Assembly (NCBI GenBank): GCA_002077045.2
Contig: KZ111213.1
Span: forward strand, 1 to 49,086
Length of the DNA: 49,086 nucleotides
Origin: Rachicladosporium sp. CCFEE 5018
Lineage: Eukaryota > Ascomycota > Dothideomycetes > Cladosporiales > Cladosporiaceae
Direction of reading: 5' to 3'
Below are positions 11,159 through 20,907 of this stretch, piece after piece. The notes under the pieces are model-generated. The model saw only the letters and a program-made list of their open reading frames with translations. It searched no databases and was not told the DNA's origin. Made by a program: the position numbers and the translations under genes. Within the stretch, counting starts at the first letter, position 1. Each line of letters begins with the position of its first letter.

Positions 11159-13272
11159 TTTGAAAGGTGATCTGTGTTAGTAACATGGAGTGGGGGTGAT
11201 GAACAAGGCATATTGAAGTAATGTAGGGCAGGCGATGTTGAGACGTTGCTGGGACTTTGTGATCGTGAGTTGTGGACATTTGCATGAGAGATTCGCAATG
11301 GATGTCATGGCCGCCTCCGACGGACCCTCCACGATAAGCAGACTTAAGTCCGGTAGCAGTGGGAGGATTCTCACAGACGTCACTTGATTGGTGCGCATAT
11401 GGTAGGCACAAACAGTATACATATAGTTTAGGCGTCAGGAATGCAAAGGTGGGAGGAATGCTATTCGTTGAGATAGTGAGAGGTTGGGATTGTGTCGAGT
11501 CGCTACAGAGCCAGTGCTGCCGGACTAAGTTAATAGCATGATAACTAAGCATCCCTTCATTGCAGACATATCAGGTGTGTCACTTGGTCGTCGAGACATA
11601 ACGCATGCAAGCTATATAACTCATGACAGAACTGGCTAGTATCCAGAGCTTCTCTTGACCTTGTAACGATGCTCTTGCTTTGTACCACTTAAATCCATCC
11701 TACTCGTTGTCCCGACTTCACCGGGCGGTCGTGAATCTAGGCTCTGCGCCCTCCTAGATTCTTCAACCTTGGATTCATTGGTTCCAAACTCTCCAACTAC
11801 TTCCGCCTACTCGCTCTGGCCTCCTGATCACAAATACCCATGCAAAATTGCGCGGCGGCGATAGTCCTCGCACAGTAGCCAATCATCGGTTCATAGAGCA
11901 TAGACCAAACCTCCGGAAAGATATCCATAGCGGGCACTGGCATTTCGTCGTATCATCTTTGGATCTAGAGCTGATAGTGAGGGCATGAATGGCGGCGAGG
12001 TCCTTGTCTTCAAAGATGCGTATTAGCGCATTGACAACGTAGTTGAAACCTGCAAAGCGTAAACGAATCTAACATACTCTACAATAAGGGAGACATGTCA
12101 CCAAGGCCAAGCGAATTGACTCAAGGTCCCGCTCTAATCATGTTAGCGGCGGACGATTGTAGATGTGTTTCGATGACTCGGTGTCTGACGAGGAACGGTC
12201 CTTATCGCAAGAGTGAAAGAGGCTTCAATAGCGAAAGCTAAGCTAATAGCCCCGCGACCCTGCTATACCGGTCCGTTACGATTCTGTGAAAGTGGACACG
12301 TGAGTTTTGTCTGGATGCAGGTCCTCATCGGCCAGGGCCTTCGTTTGCGACACTCCTGCTCCGGTCTGTCTACCTCGCGGTTACTCTGACCATAAGCCAA
12401 CGATGTGGTACTTGGACTGCCTTCAGAAGAATGAGAAATCGCGAGAAGGAAGTGGAATGGCCAGTCGCTCAGATAAGTGGAGATACACACAGCATGAAGT
12501 CCAAGCACAGTCAGGCGCCACTGTGTGTTCAGCCAGTGGAGCTCGCCAAGCTCGGTCGAAGCGAACAACATGTCCTGGAAAGTAGGATCACCAACGTTGC
12601 CGACGACTTGTACGATTGGGAACTCGTAAGTTCGCAATCCTCCCATCGATCGGAGTGATCCTCACCCACCTTGCAATTGTGGGCGTGTAACTACAGGTCC
12701 ATGCATTGTCCGAACGAGGCAGGACAAGGGGATGAGAAAGATGGAAGAAGAGGTCCAAGAAATGAATCGGGTGGAGCTTGGAAAGCGATGGGGCTGCTGA
12801 ATCGATAAGGACTACAAGTGAGCTTTACTGGTCGGCGTATCTGTTCGGGTTTTTGAGTCACTTCTAAACCATCCATGTGTATAAGTCTCAGGTCTGAGCA
12901 AGGTGCTAAAGCACCGAGACAACGTCTGCCAAGATCGAAACATGGGGGTCTCACAGCGGCGAAGTGCGTACTGGCTCCAATCTCAGATATCTGTCTTAAA
13001 CGTCTATCGGTCGGTGGTGGTAGTAGTGGCTCTCTGGGACCTCTACCCAAGATTAGCTTTTCATTTCACAACCATGGAAATGAGAGTCGTATAGCATGCA
13101 ATGCTCTTTGGAGCGTCTGGTGTTTCATGATCAACTCTTGGTGTAAACGATGCTGATTGTAATGAGGTCACGGGTAGCAAGCATGGACAGTACTGGTAAC
13201 CCCTTGATGTGGAAATACAAGCGTTCGCGATGCATGATAAAGCAGAGCATCACGCAATGATGGAAGATAGCC
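11159..13272. other. long intergenic stretch
   Basis: About 2.1 kb without a supported gene. A 127-codon minus-strand frame at 12263-12646 (IVQVVGNVGDPTFQDMLFAS) reads like protein in its first half, but has no recognised domain and no supporting splice signals. The rest shows only short frames. Confidence 0.4.
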
Positions 13273-13980
13273 ATGCAACTGTATACTCAAGCTCTACCCA
13301 GAACTTCTTATATCCCCTCCGCTCTCCACGGAATTTTCTGCTCTAGTGCCCTATACTCACTCACGCCGTTTCGTATGGATACACTGCGCCCCCAGGACCA
13401 TGTCGTTCAGCTCAATGGAGACAAAAACCGCGCAGCTTTCGAGAACAACTCCCTGACTGTGAGCAGTCTGCGGATCGCAATCCACTCTGGTCGCGATACC
13501 AACACAGCCGATGAGCATGTCATGATCCTCCTAATCCTGTCGAAGTCTCAGATTCAAATCAACATGACTATGAATGCCGGAGACACCAGCGGTATCCTTA
13601 TGTGGTCTCATCACGCGTCGATGTGGTCAGCCTCCATGATCGCGTATAGAAACGTTGATATTGCAGAGGGCTGTTCGGTCGGATACATTCACACCATCTC
13701 CCCATCGAATGGGCTTCATCGCTTCCAAGCTACAAGCGGGGAACCTAGTTGTGGTTTCTGGACGTAAGTCATCCCGCCACAAAGCATTTTCAAGGCTCAT
13801 CGACTGCACAGTGTCGTTGCCATGTTCACTCCAGTTAATAGGGGGCTCATCCATCCTCACAATCTGAAAGTGGTCTTAACTTTCTTGCGTCTACCACACT
13901 CGAACGCGCAAGGGGCTCTGTCCACGGCCATCGACGTTTCACCCGGCTATCTCCTCACCGAAGCGGAATGGTCGGTGTAA
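13273..13980 (+). CDS. DUF7770-like protein, two exons
   Basis: Exon 1 runs 13273-13763 and is joined in phase 2, across a 48-nt intron at 13764-13811 (GTAAGT donor, CACAG acceptor), to exon 2 at 13812-13980. This gives 219 aa from the first ATG, or 185 from the internal Met at 13375, which may be the true start. The core reads LTVSSLRIAIHSG, then DEHVMILLIL, then IQINMTMNAGDTSGILMW, then GLHRFQATSGEPSCGFWT. From memory of the family, fungal DUF7770 proteins show the same order: V..H(S/T), H-x-(V/I)-x-L-x-L, an N-M motif, and a SGC-(R/G)-(F/W)-W motif just before the C-terminal helices. Function unknown. The splice falls directly after the FWT motif and gives a smooth continuation (VVAMFTPVNRGLIHP). 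Confidence 0.6.
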
Positions 13981-14181
13981 TGGAAGGATCAGCTTGGAGA
14001 GAAGCAGCATGGAGAGGAGCAAGATGGAGAGGAGCAGCATGGGGGAGACCAGGTTAGGAAAGACCAGGTTGGGGAGGATTGGAATGAGGACCTACGAAAT
14101 AAGAGCAGGGTGAAGGCTAGTAAACTGCCGTGGGCCACATCTGTTGAAGTGGGTGCTCGAATCCTAGTGCAAAGCATGTAA
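13981..14181 (+). other. in-frame Q/E-rich extension after the stop, with degenerate tandem repeats
   Basis: Directly after TAA at 13978-13980 the same frame stays open for 66 more codons to TAA at 14179-14181. It encodes near-repeats of the type GEEQHGEEQDGEEQHGGDQ (about 13999-14058). At DNA level these are imperfect 15-nt units of the form GGAGAGGAGCA(A/G)GAT. This could be the lost tail of the preceding protein, a readthrough extension, or a repeat that is open by composition. Confidence 0.45.
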
Positions 14182-15259
14182 GAAGATCAAGCCGTTGCGG
14201 GTAACGGATTTCACAGGTGTTGCAGAGAAGCGGGCAATCTGTACCCAACTTGTATGGTCCCTGAGATTGAAAGAAGACTATTCCTTTCTACTGCACAACA
14301 AGACATGTCTAGAATGTATCGCAATAGTGATCGGCTCGCGAGTACAGCCTCACTCATGCGAGGATCAAGCCAAAGTCTTCGAACATACTTGTCGTCTCCC
14401 ATTCGAGCAGCCAAGCGTTGAAGTGGTGGAAGGTCGAGATCGATCATGACTGAGAGGTGAGACATGTAAGCTTCTGATCGAGGGTTGCAAAATCCATGCC
14501 ATGACTCGAAAGCTCCCAAGTCGCGGCCTGTCTGGAACAAAAATGTGAATACAACACGGAGAAGTGAGTCGAGGCACGCGGGTAAAAGTCCGGCTCGCGT
14601 ACCGCCTCCGAAAGGCGCATACTATCCAAGTTCGTATATTCCTAGCAAGCATAAGTTGGGTGCGGAATAGAGGGTTGGCATGCTTACCAAGGAGGTCGGA
14701 TCTAGGATGTACACTTTGCGCCGAGCGTGCGGGACTGTTATTGATCGCTGTAGTGAAGTCCTTGTTGCTAACAGATTCAGTCAATGCGTAACTCGCTGTA
14801 CATTTTCCGGATGTTCGTTTGGAGATGGTGCGTCGTGAATGTGAGTCGTTGACCTGTACACTGAATTGCAGAGTTGTTGAGTTGTCTGGCTTCCGAAGTC
14901 GTGCGCAAACTAGGGAGGAGGTAAGAGTACCGACTCATGCGAGTATGACCCAGACAGGCTAGGAGTGGGGATGAAGATGTTGCTAGAGATTGAATAGGAA
15001 ACTTGGAGCGTGTGCTGTTGTCGGCTGCCTTGACGTATGAAGGGACCATACCTGCGAATACATCGGTGTAGACGTTCTCGGAACCACGATCTCTGCGGAG
15101 ACCAACGCATCTCAATCGCGATAGACACTTTCATGTCGCTCCTGAGTACAGAGAAAAGATGTAGAAGAGAGGACTGCGCGCCTCATATGTCTACTACGTT
15201 GCTCAGATTACAGTATCGCTGATGTTCAACATTCGAGGCACGAAGCTCAACGGCTCCGG
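14182..15259. other. intergenic
   Basis: No supported gene. A minus-strand frame at 14211-14540 (FESWHGFCNPRSEAYMSHLS, MIDLDLPPLQRLAARMGDDK) has a somewhat protein-like composition but no start context, no partner exon and no recognised domain. Confidence 0.35.
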
Positions 15260-15326
15260 TACGGCACGTTCCAGGTTCCAGGCCCCAGATTCCAGGCCCC
15301 AGATTCCAGAAACTTCGCGTGCCGTA
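15260..15326. repeat. 9-bp inverted repeat enclosing a 14-bp tandem repeat
   Basis: TACGGCACG at 15260-15268 is the exact reverse complement of CGTGCCGTA at 15318-15326. Between them lie two full copies and a partial copy of a 14-bp unit, TTCCAGGCCCCAGA, preceded by a related TTCCAGG. The arrangement could form a stem with a repetitive loop. Confidence 0.8.
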
Positions 15327-15505
15327 AAATCTAACCAATCATGTATCTTATCCGGTGCCAACGTCACCTAGCGCGCTTAGGTCATTTGTAGGCCTGAGGC
15401 TGCCATGTCCTGACTCCAGAATATGTAACCCGACCCAAGAATACGACTGTATATTTCGAGTGACTTCACATCAGTTCGGACGTTGTCCACAAGTTTTCCA
15501 GCGAG

Positions 15506-16248
15506 ATGATCCTCCTTTTCGCTGCTGCGGCATTGTTGAGCATCGGCGTCGCTCAGCGCGAATTCCACTCCAGGTATGTCTTCACCATCTGTCATGCAAG
15601 TGCGGGTGTCCCTGATTCGACCTCGTCTCGCAGGACTGTGTCTTGGAATGAACTGCGCTGTCACGCGTACTGGACGTCAATGTTCTTGGCACAGTCAACA
15701 AGCTAGCTTTAGACAGGCAGTATGCACGTGGTCGTCTCGGTGAAGCGGTTCGCTTTGCAATCGTTTCAGTGGATGAAGCAGCCATGTCGGTCTCCCGGTC
15801 GCATCCTTGCGCTGGACCTATCACAGCAACCGGCGCCAGGCTTGAGGTTAATGACGTCGACTCTAAAAAGATCACAGTCCTCTGGGTTGAATCGCGAGAC
15901 CTCGTGTATGTATATTTCCCAGAGCAGGGCATAGGTTCGTGCGACTTCGGACATGTCTTTGTGTATGACCCTGATGATATCACCGAAAGTACAGCGGTTG
16001 CGTCGGACTGTAGCAGCGTTTCGTCAATGCATGTGGCGAGTTGTGGCACAGCGTTACCGTCTGCGGTCACTGCTTCTGTACGCGGTAATGGCTCCGGCGT
16101 CGTCCCTAGTACAGCGAGTTTGGCGACTGCGTTATCGCCTAAGAACACTAGCCAGCGCGGAGCTCCCAGTCAGATAAGACTACCAGCCTTCGTAATTTCT
16201 GCAGTCCAGAGTGTTTGGCTGGTCGAACAAGAGTTGACTGTTACCTAG
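15506..16248 (+). CDS. small secreted protein, GPI-type family, copy 1 (C-terminus truncated)
   Basis: Three exons (15506-15573, 15634-15666, 15717-16248) give a continuous 210-aa frame. Introns are 15574-15633 (GTATGT...CGCAG) and 15667-15716 (GTACTG...GACAG). The protein starts with a signal peptide, MILLFAAAALLSIGVAQ. A mature region with several Cys follows (SRSHPCAG, GSCDFGHVFVYDP, ASDCSS, VASCG), then a Ser/Thr-rich tail (VVPSTASLATALSPKNTSQ). The frame ends at TAG (16246-16248) in LTVT-stop. Copy 2 has CAG there and continues into a hydrophobic end typical of a GPI attachment signal, so this copy would be released rather than anchored. The splice sites are identical in both copies. The family is not recognised; effector or wall protein is inference. 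Confidence 0.6.
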
Positions 16249-16403
16249 ACCATACTCGTCTTGCTCGCCGCGCTGGTGTTGTAGTAGATAGAGCGCTCTC
16301 CGGGTTAATGCCAGGAGTTACACACATGGACACACATAGTTGCATAGTAAATAGATTGACATGTATGAAATTGATTACCGGTAATGGAAGTGGCTGCGAG
16401 ACC

Positions 16404-16840
16404 AGGTTCGCAAGACCACCTCTACAATGAAAATGCGACGTAGATGATTGATATCTATGCAACGTGTGATCCACCCGAGGGGATACCTCAGCGCTCCTGC
16501 AGATCGCAATCCGCTGAAATATGCCTTTCGGAACCCCGTTCGGCAGGCCATGGTGCGAAGAACTACGGCAATGATCTGTGCCAGAATTTTGTTATCGGGT
16601 ACGCTGCCTTCATTTGGTCTTGCCGTCAGGCGGCGGCAGTGCGGAATTACCCCCGAGCAGATCTTGAAGCCCAGTCCCGAATGTCCTATTCCGCGGCCGG
16701 CTAAGATATACGTTTCTTTTTGATCTTGTGCTTCTCTGGATTGGTCATCGCGCTCCATGGATGCTCGCAAACTATATTGGTATATCTGCGGAAACGTATA
16801 GCATAGTACATCGATGTTACGACTTATGGTGTACACCGTG
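16404..16840 (-). other. shared ORF region of the duplicated unit (copy 1), coding status unclear
   Basis: A minus-strand frame (MERDDQSREAQDQKE, ILAGRGIGHSGLGFKI, then VPDNKILAQIIAVVLRTMA) spans this part. In copy 2 a 4-bp GATC insertion shifts the frame in the middle. Opposite-strand frames are also open (SAPADRNPLKYAFRNPVRQ). Because the two copies disagree in frame, it is either a decayed gene or non-coding. Confidence 0.25.
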
Positions 16841-17013
16841 AGGCGTTACGTCTCCTCACCAAGCGAGACCAAATACAAGCATCGTAGTGCACGCTTTGAC
16901 GTACAGGATGGTCTGTTCGCTCCGCCCTGTACTGCGACGATTTAGCACGGAGTCAGACTTTGGACTCGAGGGCATTAAAAAAAATCTCAAGGCCCTGGGC
17001 CCGATTATGCGCT

Positions 17014-17334
17014 TCAATGAAGCCCCAAAGCTTCCCCACGTCCATACAATTGACGGTCGGAAATACGCCGATCGCCGGAAAGCTTATGGTTGGTAAGCTT
17101 TTGGTCGTTGATTCCGCGGTACACATGCGTAGGCGTAGCATCAGCAGTAGCCCTCCATGTTGACCGTTCGTCGGGATTAGCTAGACCATCCTCGTTAACG
17201 CCGCTCTGCCTGCTCTTCGACTCCTCAGGGGTACATCCATATACATCTGCATGCAACGGTTTTCCTGATTGCGTCTCGGAATGTTGTGGTGTGAGCGGAT
17301 GCTCTTGCTCGTTCGCCGGCGTGCCATGACGCAC
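17014..17334 (-). CDS. conserved hydrophilic ORF of the duplicated unit, copy 1
   Basis: A 106-codon frame starts MRHGTPANEQEHPLTPQH and ends GEALGLH. Its counterpart in copy 2 (40884-41204) is the same length and differs at only four residues (L/P, S/A, E/G, Q/R). The composition is that of a disordered protein and no domain is recognised. The conservation may simply reflect recent duplication. Confidence 0.3.
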   Translation of the reverse strand: MRHGTPANEQEHPLTPQHSETQSGKPLHADVYGCTPEESKSRQSGVNEDGLANPDERSTWRATADATPTHVYRGINDQKLTNHKLSGDRRISDRQLYGRGEALGLH

Positions 17335-18079
17335 CGGCCAATGCTGCTTTGCATTGAAGGAAGTGGTGTTGAAAGCGTTCAGTGTGTTCCCGTATAGATA
17401 CGTATGCAGGCATTATGGTAGGTACGCGAATGGATACGGCGAGTAGTAAGCCATATTTCGATCCCTTCAGGGTCGGACATTGAATGACGGTTCTGCGACA
17501 GCGTGGCTGAGTGGAGACCTACAGCCCGCAAGAAGCGGCGGCGTTACCTCTATAGCGCAACGGCAAGAGCTTATGATCTTGCTCAATCTCCTTGCACCAT
17601 TCCCTTCCCAACTTCATATTCTTGCCGATCCTACGGACATAGGTAATGTGCACCTTCTCATAAAAGTGCAAACGGTAGATCATCTACTGACTTAACTTAA
17701 TACATGTCTCTTCAATAATGAGTTGCGTTTTTGAATTCCTTGATACCGTCCATGATAACTGTGCGGCGCTCTCGAGAGGACGTGGACGGTATGACCGTCA
17801 GTGGCAGCAACGGGAGGTATTAAGTAAGAAAATGTGGTGAACGGCATACACAGTTGCTGATAGGAATTGTTACGGAGAATGCTACGGACACTGCTTTTGC
17901 TCGATTATTCGCCCGTTGAGGAAAACCATTGCTAGATCCGATGAGCACTTGTCCTTGGCGAGACGGTCGTGGACGAGGCTCCGATGCGTTGGATGAATGT
18001 ACTTTCATGGCTGTCATCGCCTCAAGGAATCTAATCATCATGTCACCCCGACACCAGCGTCCCGATCCTGCTCGTTTGG

Positions 18080-18532
18080 GTGATAGCTGAGCTCCAAGTC
18101 ATCCTGCCGGTAGATGCCGTCTTGACTCTCACCATCCCCTTGAGGCAATGTATCATGTTTCATCCTGCCGATGATCACACTTCCTTCTCCCAGCCCAGAA
18201 AACGGCAGCCGTCGCTGGCGTTCCGTGCTCTATGGCCGCGAATCCTTTGCACGGTGTTGTTTGTGCAGATACTTGAGTTAGAAGCTTGCGCCGCCCTTGG
18301 AACCCGATTGGCTTCCCTCGCTTATGTTACCGTAGTATGTGTCAAGGTCGAGCAATGTCTATTTTATGGCAGGATACGTCGCGCTAATGAGAGAGAGGCA
18401 GATCTGCAGTTGTGTGTCGACAACGAACAGCCAAAGGTTGAGGGTTGGGTCGCGGGTAATTTTGTGCCGATCCGGGCGTGCCCTAGTGAATCGGCAGCGG
18501 CGCTGGACCCTAGATCTAGAGCTCGCTGCTAG
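18080..18532 (+). CDS. ORF of the duplicated unit, copy 1
   Basis: A 150-codon frame (MIAELQVILPVDAVLTLTIP, RILCTVLFVQILELEACAAL) crosses the right edge of the unit. Its last codons come from flanking DNA and differ from the copy at 41950-42411. It holds a short hydrophobic region but no recognised domain. Real coding is uncertain because a conserved minus-strand frame also lies just upstream (17820-18041). Confidence 0.25.
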   Translation: MIAELQVILPVDAVLTLTIPLRQCIMFHPADDHTSFSQPRKRQPSLAFRALWPRILCTVLFVQILELEACAALGTRLASLAYVTVVCVKVEQCLFYGRIRRANEREADLQLCVDNEQPKVEGWVAGNFVPIRACPSESAAALDPRSRARC

Positions 18533-19464
18533 ATTCGTGGAGACGCTGCCACGCTGCGCTATACGCCTTCTCCAGATTCCCCACCGCTTCGCTAGTCAAG
18601 TCATTGAGCCGCTTGATCGATTCGCTACTGGTTTCGCTGAGCCCCTGCATCGATTCGCTATTGACCTCCTTCGCGACCGGCACCGCCTTGCTTAGGAGCT
18701 CTCTCTCCTTCCTCACCGTTTCGCTGAGCGATTCGTTGGACCTCTGTATCGTTTCGCTGATGGCCGCCTTGAACGTCTTGTTCGCCTTGACGTGGTAGCC
18801 CCTAATGACATTCATCGCCGCATCTTCGTAATCATTGATGTGCTCCCTCGCTTCGCTCAGTGCTTCAGTAATCTGGTCAGCCGCTTCGCCACCTGCATCA
18901 GCCAGAGCATTACACGCTTCAGTGCGTGCTCGGTCGATGTCTTCAACTGCCCCTTTAGAGGCCACGTCCAGCTCTGCTCGCGCCGCAGTGAGATCCACCG
19001 CCTGTTGACCAGCCTCCTCCGTTCCACCCATCACCGTATCAGCGACTGGCTTCACATAAGCCCTGCAATTGCTCTTGCGATGGCGCTTGCAGAACGCGCA
19101 CGCCTCCTCCTTATCCTTCCACACCCTGCAAACCACCCTTCCGATTCGTACACTCCTTGCAAGGGCTCGGCGAATCCATTCCCTTCTCAGTCTCCATGAT
19201 CTGGCCAGCGGCGTCAAAATTGCGCAGGTTGGCCAGGGCCTTCTTCTCTGCGTCTGCATCTCCCTCTGCGTCAAGAAGAGCCTGTTGCTTGGTCTCCCAG
19301 GTCTCTACTGACTGATAGATGAAGGAGCTCTCGTCAGTCGTCTCTGGTCTGCGAAACGAATAGACGCTGTGGCGAATTAGCAGCGAATCAAGGCCTAGGG
19401 CGATGTGAGTAACTTACAACTCAACGTAGGCCTCATGCTGTGCGTGAGTGCGTTCTGTGTCCAT
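18516..19464 (-). CDS. Cys-motif and coiled-coil protein, 3' end cut by the duplicated unit, one internal frameshift
   Basis: ATG at 19464 opens exon 1 (19418-19464, MDTERTHAQHEAYVE). A 51-nt intron (19367-19417, GTAAGT...CACAG) joins it to a long exon starting FVYSFRRPETTDESSF. The frame reaches a putative zinc-binding motif, PCKECTNRK. There the sequence has one base too many at GGG 19136-19138: skipping one G gives CKECTNRKVVCRVWKDKEEA followed by CAFCKRHRKSNCRAYVK, a C-x2-C/C/C-x2-C/C pattern. The rest is a long Glu/Ser/Ala-rich helix (HINDYEDAAMNVIRGYH, SESMQGLSETSSESIKRLN). TAG at 18516-18518 lies inside the duplicated unit, so the natural C-terminus was probably longer. About 298 aa after correction. 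Function unknown. Confidence 0.7.
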
Positions 19465-19820
19465 GGCAGCGGCGTCTGTAGGAGATGATAAGGCGACAAA
19501 TGCGATGATGCGGAGAATGCGATGCGGCAATAAAGGCGTAGGAGGACGACACGATGGATGCAAGCGGAAGGTGGTAGGTATAGGTCAAAGGAAGTGAAGA
19601 ATAAAGAAGTGGCTGAGTGAGATTCGCTGCGGATTCGCACGTGTAAACACAGGGAAACAACGACCGTGACTACATGCGACTAACCGTGCCAACGAGAAGC
19701 ATTGCGAATGAACAGCGAATCAGTGCCGAAGCGATACCCTGAATTGATTGTCCATCTGCCACACCGTATGCCCTCCTCAAACCCCCTTACAAACCGCCAC
19801 TTCTGTAGATGAACCACTAA

Positions 19821-20336
19821 TCACTTCCTCCCCCTCAACTCCCTATCCGAAGGCGCAATGTAACGCTTCTGAGGCTGCGGCGGCATCTGAAGAGGGTCAT
19901 CCAGAAGGTCCTCATCCAGCTCCGCGTCGGTAGTCTTCGATTCGTTGTGCGATTCGCCGCCGTTCGCATGGAAAGCTTCTTCATCTACCTCACTCAGCTC
20001 CGTAGAGCTTTGCCTTGATGCTCGATGAATCGGTAGCGGCGTGTCGAGATTGATGAAGGCAGGAGGCTTCGCAGGGTTGAGCTTCTTTGGCGTCGAGAAC
20101 ATGGGCTCCTTCTTGATGCGCTTCACAAACAGAGCGTCGTCGTCATCGTCGTCTTTCTGCGGCGTCGGCTTACCACGCTTGCGTGCAGGCTTCCTTGTAG
20201 AAGGCTTCTTATTAAGCGTTGAAACCGCGGCCAGCGAATCCCGCAGCGAATCGTCTTTGCCCTTCGTAGGCTTCTTCGACGGCTTCTGCGGAGTCGGCGA
20301 ATCCAGCTGCGAAGCAGGCAACGATTCGATGGGTAT
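19821..20336 (-). pseudogene. C-terminal fragment of a Lys/Pro-rich, probably nuclear, disordered protein
   Basis: An open minus-strand frame lacks an ATG: it is bounded upstream by TGA and reads GIPIESLPASQLDSPTPQKP. It contains basic patches (KKPSTRKPARKRGKPTPQK), an acidic DDDDDD run, a sumoylation-like IKKEP motif, and ends RYIAPSDRELRGRK. This is typical of chromatin- or transcription-associated proteins, but no family is recognised. The 5' part is either in an upstream exon that I could not place or lost at about 20340, where the composition changes. Confidence 0.45.
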
Positions 20337-20907
20337 GCCTTCTCAAAATGGTACGACTTTTTGGTGTTCCGACGCGTTCCCAGGAGACGTAACGCAGACG
20401 CCTTTCTCGCGCAAATTCCGGGAATCCGACGCAGTACGTCAAGTACTATATTGTAGGAAACCCGACACACTGGCCCTAGCGGAGATGCGAGAGACCGCAG
20501 TCACGCTACGGATTGACGAACTCAAAGTGGAGCCCCCTCTTTGTCATATGTGGAGACTCCTTCCTGCCCGCCGCTGGGTTGGCCCATGGGATGCGGAAAA
20601 CCAATGCTAGGCCCCGTGAATTTTCATAACCCCCGACACCCAGATTGGCCACATTCGCGAGGCTTCCATATAGCAATCAATTGGGATAACAAGGAGCCAG
20701 TCATTGGAAAGCAATTTGAAATGGTGTCAAGCTGTATGGCGAAAGTATGCAGCCATGTAAGACATGTCGTCTCAGTAAGATAGTATAGTATCTATCTATC
20801 GCGAATGGTCTCGACTATGAAGTCAAGTATTGCTGCGCAGAGCATTCGTACGAGCTAAACCGGCAATTGTGAACGTACATCGGTCCAAGAGCAATCCGGA
20901 TATCCGC
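20337..20907. other. intergenic
   Basis: No supported gene. Plus-strand frames here overlap the antisense of the preceding fragment or are short. Confidence 0.35.

Larger units (their letters stand above)
15440..18522. repeat. duplicated multi-ORF unit, copy 1
   Basis: This segment matches 37794-42392 at high identity in the same orientation. Shared sequence starts at AATACGACTG (15440) and stops after CTAGATCTAGAGC (18522); flanks on either side are unrelated. Relative to copy 2 it lacks 1513 bp between 16403 and 16404, lacks a GATC at about 16660, and has one extra base in an A-run near 16980. No transposase, terminal inverted repeat or target duplication was seen. It contains the secreted-protein gene and several shorter ORFs. 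It may be a segmental duplication or a non-autonomous mobile unit. Confidence 0.93.

Noticed and set aside
15582..16148. 188-codon minus-strand frame conserved in both unit copies
   Set aside because: It is antisense to the spliced secreted-protein gene, which has a signal peptide, matching introns and a hydrophobic end. The minus frame shows no domain and many substitutions.
17505..17600. tRNA-like A box (TGGCTGAGTGG) and a second TAGCGCAACGG motif in the duplicated unit
   Set aside because: No B box (GGTTCGANTCC), no matching acceptor stem and no 7-nt anticodon loop could be found, so this is not a tRNA and not a convincing SINE head.
18505..18522. CTAG-containing right edge as a Helitron 3' terminus
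   Set aside because: The left edge does not start with TC, no host A/T insertion site is evident, and no Rep/helicase gene is present.
20041..20610. 189-codon plus-strand frame
   Set aside because: It lies mostly antisense to the Lys/Pro-rich fragment at 19821-20336, whose composition is more protein-like.
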